Both the position numbers and the translations under genes were made by a program. Positions 45,791 to 54,604 of a DNA stretch of 64,000 bases are shown here, in pieces. This DNA is from Pseudorhodoferax sp047601025. GTDB lineage: Bacteria > Pseudomonadota > Gammaproteobacteria > Burkholderiales > Burkholderiaceae_C. How positions within the stretch are numbered: the stretch's first letter is position 1; each line of letters begins with the position of its first letter. Under the pieces are notes generated by a model that saw only the letters and a program-made list of their open reading frames with translations, had not been told where the DNA came from and searched no databases. The stretch spans positions 2,666,001-2,730,000 of the forward strand of contig NZ_JASGJZ010000001.1 in assembly GCF_047601025.1 (NCBI RefSeq), read 5' to 3'.

Positions 45791-46723
45791 CTACTGGCGT
45801 GCCGGCGCGGCCGCGGCGCCTGCCGCCGCCTGGCCCTGGAACAGCTGCAGCAGGAAATCCACGAACACGCGCACCTTGCGCGAGACGCCGCGGCTGCTGG
45901 GGTAGACCACGTGCAGGTCGGCGTCGCCGACGGTCGGGTTGACGGCGTAGTCCGCCAGCACGCGCACCAGTTGGCCTTGCGCGATCGGCAGGCGCACCAT
46001 CCATTCGTGGACCACGATCAGCCCCAGGCCGGCCTGCGCCGCGGACAGCAGCACCAGGCCGTTGTCCGAGCGCAGGGCGCCCTGCACCTCCACCTCCTCG
46101 TGCTGCCCGTCCTTGCTGAAGGTCCAGGCGTGGCGATGGGTCGGGATGTTGTAGACGATGCACGCGTGCCGGCGCAGGTCCGCGGGCACCTGCGGCACGC
46201 CGCGCCGGCGGAAGTAGGCCGGGGCGCCGCAGACGATCCGCTGGCTGGGCGTCAGCCGCCGGGCGATCATGTTGGAGTCGGGGATGTGGCCGATCCACAC
46301 CGCCACGTCGATGTTGTGGGCCACCAGGTCGCAGCGCTCGTCCGTGAGCGAGACGTCGATGCGCAGCTCGGGGTACTGCTCCAGCAGCGCGGGCAGCGCC
46401 GGGACGATGATGGTCGTGCCGGTGGACACGCGCAGCGACACCCGCAGCAGGCCCTTGACGTCGTCCTGGAAGGAACTGACCGCCAGCTTGGCGTTGTTCA
46501 GGTCCTTGACCAGCGCGCAGGCGCGCTCGTAGAAGACGCGGCCGGGCTCGGTCAGCGACAGGCTGCGCGTGGTCCGGTTGAGCAGGCGCACGCCCAGCTC
46601 GTCCTCCAGGGACTTGACCTGCCTGGCGACCGAACTAGTGGAGGACTCGTGCCGCGCCGCGGCCGAGAAGCTGCCCGTTTCGACGACCTTGACGAAGGTC
46701 TGGATGCGCGTGAATTCGTCCAT
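45791..46723 (-). CDS. LysR-family transcription regulator, likely controller of the cluster
   Basis: The 310-residue protein has an N-terminal winged helix (FTRIQTFVKVVETGSFSAAARHESSTSSVARQVKSLEDELGVRLL, shown here only as an outline of residues 3-48) and a periplasmic-binding-like effector domain from about residue 90. It is the only regulator in the 31.5-50.7 kb cluster. Start ATG 46723 (MDEFTRI) fits the family; upstream codons do not. Matching dyads before six surrounding genes or operons are its probable targets, with an intermediate of the pathway as likely co-inducer (inference). Confidence 0.92.
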   Translation of the reverse strand: MDEFTRIQTFVKVVETGSFSAAARHESSTSSVARQVKSLEDELGVRLLNRTTRSLSLTEPGRVFYERACALVKDLNNAKLAVSSFQDDVKGLLRVSLRVSTGTTIIVPALPALLEQYPELRIDVSLTDERCDLVAHNIDVAVWIGHIPDSNMIARRLTPSQRIVCGAPAYFRRRGVPQVPADLRRHACIVYNIPTHRHAWTFSKDGQHEEVEVQGALRSDNGLVLLSAAQAGLGLIVVHEWMVRLPIAQGQLVRVLADYAVNPTVGDADLHVVYPSSRGVSRKVRVFVDFLLQLFQGQAAAGAAAAPARQ

Positions 46724-46852
46724 GCCCAAAATTCCTGGGCGCATTGTTCCGCAATCCACCGGCGCCGGCGATGCCCGCGCAGGGCGCCGCGGCCGCTGGA
46801 AGGAAAGGCCGAAGCGGAGAGGCGGGACGCGTCCGCGCCCCCGGCACCCGGC

Positions 46853-48637
46853 TCAGGCGACCAGGCCCAGCTCGCGGGCCTTGATCTGCAGCGCCACGAA
46901 GTGGGTGTAGATGCGCGCCTGCGACATCCCGCTGCCTAGGAACCACAGGCCCTTCTGCGGCGTGGGCCGGTACATGTTGCGCAGCTCGCCGTCGGCCGGG
47001 TCGATGCCCCAGATCGGGCCCACCTTGTCGGCGACCGCATCGCCCAGCAGTTGCCGGACGACCTCCTGCTGGGGCTCGTAGCCGGTCGCGGCGACCAGCA
47101 GCTCGGCCTTCTCCACGCGGCCGTCCTTCATCAGCACGCCCTCGGGCACGAAGCGCTCGATGTCCCCGAAGTGCAGCAGCCCGACCTTGCCCTGGACGAT
47201 CAGATCGGAGCAGCCGCAGTTGAGGTAGTAGCCGGCGTGGATGCGGCGCACCTTCATGACGTAGCCGGTCTCGTCCTCGCCGAAGTCGAGCTTGAACCCG
47301 CGCGCCTGCAGGCCGGCCAGCAGCTCCCTGTCGGCCTCCTTCTGCAGCCTGGTCACGGCCTGCGCGTTGCGCACCGCCAGGGCGTAGGTCGCGCTGGTGG
47401 CGATCAGGTCGGCGTCCTCGGTCGACAGGCCGTCCTTGTAGTACAGCGGGTACACCAGCTCGCCGGCCTCGACGCTGGTGATGGTGGTGGAGCCGCGCTG
47501 GATGATCCGCACGTTGGCCCCGTGGCTGCACAGGTCCTGCGCGATGTCGTGGCCGCTGGTGCCGGTGCCCAGCACGAGGGCGTCGCGCCCCTTCCACGCC
47601 GCGCCGTCCTGGTAGTCGTGGGTGTGCAGCACCTGGCCGCGGAACTCCGGCAGCCCAGGCAGCGCGGGGATCCGCGGCGCGCCGACGATGCCGTTGGCGA
47701 AGACGATGTGCCGGGGCCTCATCACGCGCTGGCTGCCGTCGGCGCGTCGCAGCACCGCCACCCAGTGGCCCGCCGCGTCGTCGTAGCGCCCCTCCACGAA
47801 GGTGGTGCGCATCCAGACGTTGCACTCCAGCGCCCAGGCGTAGTGCTCCAGCCAGTTGGCCAGCATGTCCTTGGGCAGGTACTTGGGCCAGCTCGCGGGA
47901 AACGGCATGTACGCCATCTGGTTGAGGTCGACCTGGTTGTGCAGCGCCAGCGAGTGATACCGCTTGCGCCAGCTGTCGCCCACGCGCTCGTGCCGGTCCA
48001 CGCACAGCGCCGCCACGCCCAGCAGGCGCAGCCGGGCCGCCAGCGTGAGCCCGCTCTGGCCGGCGCCGATGATCAGCACGGCCGGGTCGCGGTCCTCGAA
48101 GGCCTGCTCCCGCGCCCGGCGGTCGGCCCAGTTCTCGCCGCCGAACTCGCGCGAATACGCCGAGCCGCCCGGGCGGCGCGCGTGGACCGGCTCCTCGTGC
48201 CCCTTGAGTTCGCGCAGCGAGGTCATCAGGACCCAGGCCCGGGGCTGCTCGCCGGGCAGCAGGCGCACCACGCCCTTGCAGCGGCCGCATTGCGTCTCGA
48301 AGGCGAAGATCGCCTCGACGACGTCCACCCCCAGCCGCCGGACCCGCCGCGGCGCGACGCTGCCGCCGGCGATCGCGAAGCCCCTGGCCTGCACGCGCTC
48401 CTGGTTGGCCAGCAGCTGGCGGACCACCGCCGCCTTGTCGTCGCAGGGCGAGATCGACCAGGTGAACGCGCACAGGTCGCGCCAGTGGCATTCGTCGGCC
48501 AGCAGCGCGGCGATCCGCTCGGCGCTGCGCGCGCACAGTGCCTGCTCGAAACGCCCGAGCCATGCCTGGACGACCTGCGCCTCCGTCATCTGTTCGATCC
48601 GTTCGACCCGCTCGATCTGGGAAACACCCTCATCCAT
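46853..48637 (-). CDS. Flavin-containing monooxygenase with N-terminal NTF2/SnoaL-like domain
   Basis: The 594-residue protein has residues about 15-140 with the look of an NTF2-like fold (FEQALCARSAERIAALLADECHWRDL). An FMO-type oxygenase follows: FAD motif VLIIGAGQSGLTLAARL near residue 188, NADPH motif ALVLGTGTSGHDIAQDL near 358 and the FMO fingerprint FRGQVLHTHDY (FxGxxxHxxxY). The Y form fits FMO/YUCCA-type more than Baeyer-Villiger enzymes. It would oxygenate an organic substrate with NADPH and oxygen. GGAGCAA precedes ATG 48637. Confidence 0.87.
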   Translation of the reverse strand: MDEGVSQIERVERIEQMTEAQVVQAWLGRFEQALCARSAERIAALLADECHWRDLCAFTWSISPCDDKAAVVRQLLANQERVQARGFAIAGGSVAPRRVRRLGVDVVEAIFAFETQCGRCKGVVRLLPGEQPRAWVLMTSLRELKGHEEPVHARRPGGSAYSREFGGENWADRRAREQAFEDRDPAVLIIGAGQSGLTLAARLRLLGVAALCVDRHERVGDSWRKRYHSLALHNQVDLNQMAYMPFPASWPKYLPKDMLANWLEHYAWALECNVWMRTTFVEGRYDDAAGHWVAVLRRADGSQRVMRPRHIVFANGIVGAPRIPALPGLPEFRGQVLHTHDYQDGAAWKGRDALVLGTGTSGHDIAQDLCSHGANVRIIQRGSTTITSVEAGELVYPLYYKDGLSTEDADLIATSATYALAVRNAQAVTRLQKEADRELLAGLQARGFKLDFGEDETGYVMKVRRIHAGYYLNCGCSDLIVQGKVGLLHFGDIERFVPEGVLMKDGRVEKAELLVAATGYEPQQEVVRQLLGDAVADKVGPIWGIDPADGELRNMYRPTPQKGLWFLGSGMSQARIYTHFVALQIKARELGLVA

Positions 48638-48695
48638 CACCGTTGCTCCTGTTCTCGCTCCGCCTGCGCCGCGACGCCCGCCGTGGAACTGAAAA

Positions 48696-48748
48696 ATTCT
48701 AGGAACGCGGTGCCGGCCTGCATGCGCCTGCGTGGCAAGCACCATGAC
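48696..48748 (-). promoter_or_regulatory. LysR-type box and -10 for the monooxygenase gene
   Basis: Minus-strand dyad GTCA-TGGTGC-TTGC (48735-48748; one half degenerate) lies 33 bp before TAGAAT (48696-48701), inside GCGTTCCTAGAATTTTTC, the same core as at 43838-43855. Confidence 0.55.
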
Positions 48749-48799
48749 GCGGCGCGCAAAGATCGGGGCCCGTGCGCCGGCCCATTCCGGCAGCCGGCG

Positions 48800-48853
48800 G
48801 CAAGGTGATTGCCGCGGACCGCAAAGCCGGGGCGCTACCCCCGTTCCTAGAAT
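48800..48853 (+). promoter_or_regulatory. LysR-type box and -10 for the TctC/dienelactone hydrolase unit
   Basis: GCAA-GGTGA-TTGC (48800-48812, spacer of five) lies 35 bp before TAGAAT (48848-48853) in GTTCCTAGAATTT. Confidence 0.6.
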
Positions 48854-48904
48854 TTCCGCGCATCCGGATGCGCTTGGCGGCCGGGCACCACCGAAGGAGA
48901 CAGC

Positions 48905-49879
48905 ATGGTCATTTCACGCCGGCGCGCGATGCAGGCGGCCGCGCTCGCGGCCACCGGGCAGTTCGCGGCCGCCCACGCGCAGCAGCAGTACCCCGCCAAG
49001 CCCATCAAGTGCATCATTCCGGCCTCGCCGGGCACCACGCTGGATGCCCTGGCGCGCTTCATGGCCGACCCGGTCTCCAGGCGCCTGAACACGCCGGTGG
49101 TGATCGAGAACCGGCCGGGCGCCGGGCTGCTGCTCGGCACCGAGGTCGTGGCCAGGGCGCCGGCCGACGGCTACACGCTGCTCTACACCGGCAGCGCCCA
49201 CTACGCGGCGCGCGGCCTGTCGGACACGCCGCTGACCTTCGACCCGCTGTCGGATTTCGTGCCCGTCGCCCGCATGTCGCGCGTGGCGCTGGGCATCGTG
49301 GTGCGGACCGACGCCCCCTACAAGACGCTGGCCGACCTGATCGCCGCGATGAAGGCCCGGCCCGGCGAGCTCACCTATTCGTCCAGCGGCATCGGCAGCA
49401 CGGCCCACCTGTGCGCGGTGGCGCTGAACGACGCGACGCAGACCACGGCGCGGCACGTCGCCTACCGCGGCAACGGCCCCGCCGTGATCGACGTGGCCAG
49501 CGGGCAGGTGGAGTTCACCTGCCAGGGCCCGGGCGTCATCCTGCCGCTGCTCCAGTCCGGCAAGCTGCGCGGCCTGGCCGTCACCGGCAGGACGCGCTGG
49601 GACGCCTTCCCCGACGTCCCGACCGCGATCGAGGCCGGCGTGCCGGACTTCGACATGTCCTCGTGGAGCGGCGTGCTGGCGCCGGCGCGCACGCCGCCGG
49701 CGGCCCTGCAGCTGCTATCGGACGCCTTCATCCGCGCCGGGCAGACGCCCGAGTTCAAGGCGTTCTGCGCCCAGCAGTCGGCCTCGGTCGAGCTGGTCGG
49801 CCACCGGGAGTTCGCCGGCCAGGTCCGGGAGGAAGAGGCCTACTGGATGCGCATCGCCCAGCTGTCGAAGAAGAGCTGA
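48905..49879 (+). CDS. TctC/Bug-type periplasmic binding protein (fourth of four)
   Basis: The 324-residue receptor has a signal peptide (SRRRAMQAAALAATGQFAAAHA) and the Bug core YPAKPIKCIIPASPGTTLDALAR and VVIENRPGAGLLLGTE. It shares GIGSTAHLCAVALN with the first two copies. GAAGGAGA precedes the ATG. Transcribed divergently from the monooxygenase gene and followed closely by a dienelactone hydrolase gene. Confidence 0.93.
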   Translation: MVISRRRAMQAAALAATGQFAAAHAQQQYPAKPIKCIIPASPGTTLDALARFMADPVSRRLNTPVVIENRPGAGLLLGTEVVARAPADGYTLLYTGSAHYAARGLSDTPLTFDPLSDFVPVARMSRVALGIVVRTDAPYKTLADLIAAMKARPGELTYSSSGIGSTAHLCAVALNDATQTTARHVAYRGNGPAVIDVASGQVEFTCQGPGVILPLLQSGKLRGLAVTGRTRWDAFPDVPTAIEAGVPDFDMSSWSGVLAPARTPPAALQLLSDAFIRAGQTPEFKAFCAQQSASVELVGHREFAGQVREEEAYWMRIAQLSKKS

Positions 49880-49899
49880 AGCGCCACCCCCGCACACCC

Positions 49900-50649
49900 A
49901 TGGCACGCACCACCCTGCCACCCGGGGACGAAGACGCCGGCGCCGGGCCGGTCCGCACCCGCTGGATGCCCATCGGCCCGGAGCCGCGCCACGAGGGCTA
50001 CCTGGCCCTGCCGCCGGCCGGCCGCGGCCCGGGCCTGCTGCTCTACCAGGAGATCGTGGGCGTGAACTCCCACATCCGCGCGCTGGCCAGGCTGTGGGCC
50101 CTGCACGGCTTCACCGTGCTCGCGCCCGACGTGTTCTGGCGCCAGGCCCGGCGGGTGCAGCTGGACTACGCCGGCGCGGGCCGCGAACGCGGGATGGCGA
50201 TGATGCACGCGCTGCAGCCGGCCGAGATGCAGGCCGACGCGCAGGCCGCCGTCGCCGCGCTGCGCGCGCTGCCGGAAGTGGCCGGCGGCCGCGTGGGCAC
50301 CATGGGCTTCTGCCTGGGCGGGCTGCTGGCCTACGTCGCCTGCGCGGCCACCGACGTCGACGCCGGCATCGCCTACTACGGCGGCGGCATCGACGACCGG
50401 CTGGCGCTGGCGGCGGCGATACGCGCGCCGATGCAGTTCCACTACGCCGGTCGCGACGTGCACATCCCGCCGCAGGCGGTCGACCGCATCCGCGCGGCGA
50501 TGGGGCCGCGCGCCGACGTCTTCGTGTACCAGGACGCCCCGCACGGCTTCAACTGCTGGGAGCGCTCGGCCTACCACCCCGCCAGCGCGGCGCTGGCGCA
50601 CGGTCGGAGCCTGGCCTTCCTGGCCGGGAAGCTCTTCGGCACTGCCTGA
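49900..50649 (+). CDS. Dienelactone hydrolase family protein
   Basis: The 249-residue alpha/beta hydrolase has its nucleophile cysteine in GTMGFCLGG (residue about 138), an aspartate in AGRDVHIPP and a histidine in APHGFNCW, the Cys-Asp-His triad of dienelactone hydrolases. It opens lactones, usually from aromatic or ring degradation. The start is 20 bp after the TctC stop, with a weak ribosome site (GAAGCG). Confidence 0.9.
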   Translation: MARTTLPPGDEDAGAGPVRTRWMPIGPEPRHEGYLALPPAGRGPGLLLYQEIVGVNSHIRALARLWALHGFTVLAPDVFWRQARRVQLDYAGAGRERGMAMMHALQPAEMQADAQAAVAALRALPEVAGGRVGTMGFCLGGLLAYVACAATDVDAGIAYYGGGIDDRLALAAAIRAPMQFHYAGRDVHIPPQAVDRIRAAMGPRADVFVYQDAPHGFNCWERSAYHPASAALAHGRSLAFLAGKLFGTA

Positions 50650-50674
50650 GCGCGCAGGCCTGCGCGGGCCCGGC

Positions 50675-52429
50675 TCAGCCGGCCGCAGCGCGCAGCTGCG
50701 GCTGCCGCGCCAGCACCTCCTCGCGCGGCCCGGCGTCGCGCACGCGGCCGGCCTCCATCAGCACCACCTGGTCGAAGTGCGGCAGCAGGCTCATGCGGTG
50801 CACCGAGGCGACCAGGCAGGCGTCGGGGACGGCGGCGGCGATGCGGTCGAGCACGCGCGCCTCGGTGGCCGGGTCGAGCGCGCTGGTCGGCTCGTCCAGC
50901 AGCAGCAGCGAGCTGCCGCGCGCGGCCAGCACGCCGCGCGCCAGGCACAGGCGCTGGCGCTGGCCGCCGGAGAGGTTGGCGCCGCGCTCGGTCAGCGGCT
51001 GGTCCAGGTCGCCGTGCAGGCCGGCCAGCACCTCGTCGAAGGCGCTGGCGTGGATGGCGGCCTGCAGCTCGGCGTCCTCGCGCGGCAGGCCGAAGGCCAG
51101 GTTCTCGCGCACGCTGGCCTCGAACACCTCGCTTTCCTGCGGCAGCAGCGTGGCCAGCCGGCGCAGCCGGGCCCACGGCTGCGGCTGGCCGTCCAGCAGC
51201 AGCTGGCCGCCGGCGGGCGGGTACAGGCCGGCCAGCACGCGCAGCAGCGTGCTCTTGCCGCCGCCGCTGGGGCCGACCAGCGCCACGCGCGTGCCGCGCG
51301 CGAGGTCCAGGTCCACCGCCTGCAGGCCGCTGCCGCGGCTGCCGCCGCCGGCAAAGCGCCAGTCCAGCCCGCGCAGCGCCAGCCGCTGCCAGCGCGCGTC
51401 CGCGTCCAGCGCCTCGGCCGCCTCGCCGGCGCGCTGCGGGGCGCTCAGCAGCGGCTCGGCGCTGCGGTAGTCGGTGTGCATGCGCGCGAAGCTCTGGAAG
51501 TTGCCGGCCATGGAGCCGATCACGCCGGCCGTCTGCTGCGCGTACTGGTAGATCATGAACACGCCGCCCAGCAGCACGGCCTCGCCCGGGGTGCGCGTCT
51601 GCCAGACGTACAGCACCACCAGCGCCCAGGTCAGCAGCAGGCCCAGGATGTCCACCGTGAACCACTTGCCCTCGCCGACGATGGTGGCGCGGCGCAGCGG
51701 GCCGGAGACGGCGCGCATGCGCAGGTGCATCAGCGCGCGCGAGGCGGCCGCCAGGCGCAGGCCGATCACGGTGCCGGCGTTGCCGATGAAGTCCACCAGC
51801 GCGGCGACGTAGCGGCGGTCGGCGTCGTTCTCTTGCCGGGCCAGCAGCATCAGCGCGCGGTCGAAGCGCAGGATCACGCCGGCGATCAGCACGTAGCCGG
51901 CCAGCGCCAGTGCGCCGCTGCTGGCCGACAGCAGCGTCAGCGCGACCAGCGGGCCGAAGAAGTTGACGACGTTCTGCAGGTAGACGAACTGGTTCTGCGC
52001 GAAGTCCGCCAGCGCGCGGCTGGCCTGGTGCACGCGGTGCTGCAGCTCGCCGGAATGCTGCTCGCCGTGCCAGGCCAGCGGCGCGCCGGCGATGCGCTGG
52101 TACAGCCGATCGGCGAGCTGCTCGCGCACGCGCACGGCCACGTTGCGCTCCAGCACGCGGCCGGGGCCGTGCATCAGCCAGGAGGCCAGGTACACGGCCA
52201 TCAGCCCGCCGATCCACTGCGCCGAGGTTTCCAGCTGCCCGCGCTGCAGCGCGTTGATGGCCTGGGCCGCGAGCCAGGGCATGGCCAGGCGCACCAGCTG
52301 GGCGCCGCCCAGCAGCGCCATGGCGCCGGCCAGCTGGCCGCGCGCGCCTTCGGCGTGGCGCCACAGCGCGGCGTACAGCTCGCGCGCGGCGTGGGAGGGG
52401 GTGGTGGGGGCGGAGGCTGGAGCGGGCAT
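50675..52429 (-). CDS. ABC exporter, fused membrane and ATPase domains
   Basis: The 584-residue half-transporter has six hydrophobic helices within residues 20-320, then an ATPase domain with Walker A LVGPSGGGKST near 386, signature NLSGGQRQRLCLARG near 487 and Walker B LLLLDEPTSALD near 509. This is the type I exporter layout of MsbA-like or multidrug pumps. The ATPase D-loop and H-loop (ASVHRMSLL) are present. It lies at the boundary of the catabolic cluster, convergent with the hydrolase gene. Substrate unknown. Confidence 0.9.
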   Translation of the reverse strand: MPAPASAPTTPSHAARELYAALWRHAEGARGQLAGAMALLGGAQLVRLAMPWLAAQAINALQRGQLETSAQWIGGLMAVYLASWLMHGPGRVLERNVAVRVREQLADRLYQRIAGAPLAWHGEQHSGELQHRVHQASRALADFAQNQFVYLQNVVNFFGPLVALTLLSASSGALALAGYVLIAGVILRFDRALMLLARQENDADRRYVAALVDFIGNAGTVIGLRLAAASRALMHLRMRAVSGPLRRATIVGEGKWFTVDILGLLLTWALVVLYVWQTRTPGEAVLLGGVFMIYQYAQQTAGVIGSMAGNFQSFARMHTDYRSAEPLLSAPQRAGEAAEALDADARWQRLALRGLDWRFAGGGSRGSGLQAVDLDLARGTRVALVGPSGGGKSTLLRVLAGLYPPAGGQLLLDGQPQPWARLRRLATLLPQESEVFEASVRENLAFGLPREDAELQAAIHASAFDEVLAGLHGDLDQPLTERGANLSGGQRQRLCLARGVLAARGSSLLLLDEPTSALDPATEARVLDRIAAAVPDACLVASVHRMSLLPHFDQVVLMEAGRVRDAGPREEVLARQPQLRAAAG

Positions 52430-52500
52430 GCGCGGCGGAGGCGGGGAAGGGCAGGCGGCCGCGCATGGTACGCGGCGCGCTCTGGCTCCCGTGCGTGCCG

Positions 52501-53700
52501 TCAGGTTGCGGCCGCCCGGCGCCGGCCCTGCCAGGCCAGCGCCAGCAGCACGGCCGCGATCAGCGGCAGCATGGCGGTGTTGATGGTGTCCCAGCCGGCG
52601 GTGTTCAGCAGCCGCCCGGAGCCGAACGAGGCCAGCGCCACCGTGCCGAACACCAGGAAGTCGTTCAGCGCCTGCACCTTGGCGCGCTCGGCCGGCGTGT
52701 AGACCTCGGTCACCAGCGCGGTGGCGCCGATGAAGCCGAAGTTCCAGCCCACCCCCAGCAGCACCAGCGAGCCCCAGAAGTGCAGCAGCTCCAGCCCGGC
52801 CAGCGCCAGCAGGCCCGAGGCCGCGATCAGCAGCAGCCCGGCCGCGGTGACGGCCACCTTGCCGAAGCGCGCGATCAGCCGCCCGGTGAAGAAGCTGGGC
52901 GCGAACATGGCCAGCACGTGCCACTGGATGCCCAGCGCGGCCTCGCCCACGGTGTGGCCGCAGCCGACCATGGCCATCGGCGCGGCGGTCATGATGAAGG
53001 CCATCAGCCCGTAGGAGACCACGCCGGCCACCACGGCGACGGCGAAGCGCGGGTCGCGCGCGATCACGCCGAGCGGGCGCGCCGCGGCGTCCGCCGCCGC
53101 CTCGGCCTGCGGCGGCGGCATGCGCAATTGCAGGAGCAGCGGCAGCGCCAGCAGCGCCAGCGCGGTCTGCCCCAGGAAGCTGCCGGCGAACGGCGCGGTG
53201 GGCCAGGCGTCGCGCGTCCAGATCACCACCTGCGGGCCGATCACGGCCGCGGCCAGGCCGCCGAGCATGATGCGCGAGATGGCCGCCGGCCGCTGCGGCG
53301 GGGCCACCGCGTCCGAGGCCGCGAAGCGGTAGCTCTGCACGCAGGCGCCGTAGAAGCCGGCCAGCGCCGTGCCGGCGCAGAAGGTGGCGAAGCTGCCCTG
53401 CACGATGCCCGACCAGGCGACCAGCCCGGCCACGCAGGCCAGCAGCGCGCCCGCCACGTAGGCCGCGCGCCGGCCGAGCCGGCGCATCAGCAGCGCGGCC
53501 GGGATGGTCGACAGCGCCAGGCCCAGGTTGTAGAGGCTGACCGGCAGTGTGGCCAGGTCGGGCCGGCTGGCCAGCATCTGCCCGACCAGGCCGCCCAGCG
53601 AGATGATGATCGGCGGGGAGGCGCCGCCCAGCGCCTGCGCCGCCATCAGCAGGCCGACGTTGCGGCGTGCCAGCTGCTGCTGCTGCGCGCCGGCCGTCAT
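52501..53700 (-). CDS. Major facilitator superfamily transporter
   Basis: The 399-residue protein has twelve predicted helices and an MFS-like A-motif variant AALLMRRLGRRAAYVAGALL between helices 2 and 3. It overlaps the upstream MBL-fold gene by 4 bp, so it should be translated together with it. This ties the pump to the sulfur module, perhaps as an exporter of an oxidised sulfur compound, but that is inference. Confidence 0.88.
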   Translation of the reverse strand: MTAGAQQQQLARRNVGLLMAAQALGGASPPIIISLGGLVGQMLASRPDLATLPVSLYNLGLALSTIPAALLMRRLGRRAAYVAGALLACVAGLVAWSGIVQGSFATFCAGTALAGFYGACVQSYRFAASDAVAPPQRPAAISRIMLGGLAAAVIGPQVVIWTRDAWPTAPFAGSFLGQTALALLALPLLLQLRMPPPQAEAAADAAARPLGVIARDPRFAVAVVAGVVSYGLMAFIMTAAPMAMVGCGHTVGEAALGIQWHVLAMFAPSFFTGRLIARFGKVAVTAAGLLLIAASGLLALAGLELLHFWGSLVLLGVGWNFGFIGATALVTEVYTPAERAKVQALNDFLVFGTVALASFGSGRLLNTAGWDTINTAMLPLIAAVLLALAWQGRRRAAAT

Positions 53701-54581
53701 GCGGCCTCCGCCGTGGTGCCGAACCGCACCGGGATCTTCAGGTACGGCACGCCGTTGGCGGCCGGCCGCGGCAGCCGGCCGGCGCGGATGTTCACCTGCA
53801 CCGACGGCAGCAGCAGCGCCGGCGCCGCCAGCGTGGCGTCGCGCCGCTCGCGCAGCGCGACGAAGGCGTCCTCGTCCACGCCGTCGCGCACGTGCACGTT
53901 GGCGGCGCGCTCGGCGGCCACGCTGCTCTCCCAGGCGTAGGCGTCGCGCCCGGGGGCCTTGTAGTCGTGGCACATGAACAGCCGCGTCGCCGGCGGCAGC
54001 GCCAGCAGGCGGCGGATCGAGCGGTACAGCGTGCGCGCATCGCCACCGGGGAAGTCCGCGCGCGCGGTGCCGTAGTCGGGCATGAACAGCGTGTCGCCGA
54101 CGAACACCGCGTCGCCGATGCGGTAGGACACGCAGGCCGGCGTGTGGCCGGGCGTGTGCAGCACCTCGATGCGCAGCCGGCCCAGCGGCAGCACGTCGCC
54201 GTCGCGCAGCAGCCGCTGGAACTCGCTGCCGTCGCCCGACACGTCGTCCAGGTCGAACACCGGGCGGAAGATGGCCTGCACGTCGCGGATGTGCTCGCCG
54301 ATGGCCACCGGCGCGCCGGTGCGCCGGCGCAGGTGGGGCGCGGCGCTCAGGTGGTCGGCGTGGGCGTGCGTCTCCAGCACCCAGGCCAGCGTCGCGCCCC
54401 GGGCGCCGAGCGCGGCCAGCACGCGGTCGGCCCCGGCCGTGCCGGCGCGGCCGCTGGCGTGGTCGTAGTCCAGCACCGGGTCGATCACCGCGGCCTGGCC
54501 GGTGGCCGGGTCGGCGACCAGGTAGGTCACGGTGTGGGTGGCCTCGTCGAAGAAGGCCTGGATGTCCGGCGTGTCGGCCAT
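53697..54581 (-). CDS. MBL-fold hydrolase, persulfide dioxygenase/Blh-like
   Basis: The 294-residue metallo-beta-lactamase fold protein has metal motif THAHADH at residues 71-77, HTPGHTPACVSYRIGD, FVGDTLFMPDYGTARADFPGG and FMCHDYKAPGR. The last two match the ETHE1/Blh group, which oxidises glutathione persulfide to sulfite. It is divergent from a BigR/SqrR-type repressor gene, the arrangement seen for blh in other proteobacteria. Normal length for Blh. Confidence 0.88.
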   Translation of the reverse strand: MADTPDIQAFFDEATHTVTYLVADPATGQAAVIDPVLDYDHASGRAGTAGADRVLAALGARGATLAWVLETHAHADHLSAAPHLRRRTGAPVAIGEHIRDVQAIFRPVFDLDDVSGDGSEFQRLLRDGDVLPLGRLRIEVLHTPGHTPACVSYRIGDAVFVGDTLFMPDYGTARADFPGGDARTLYRSIRRLLALPPATRLFMCHDYKAPGRDAYAWESSVAAERAANVHVRDGVDEDAFVALRERRDATLAAPALLLPSVQVNIRAGRLPRPAANGVPYLKIPVRFGTTAEAA

Positions 54582-54604
54582 GGTGTCGGTCCTGCGAAGT
54601 CTTG

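Noticed and set aside
46724..46852. Autoregulatory box before the LysR gene (ATTGCGGAACAAT)
   Set aside because: Only one half-site matches the cluster dyad and no -10 at the common spacing was found.
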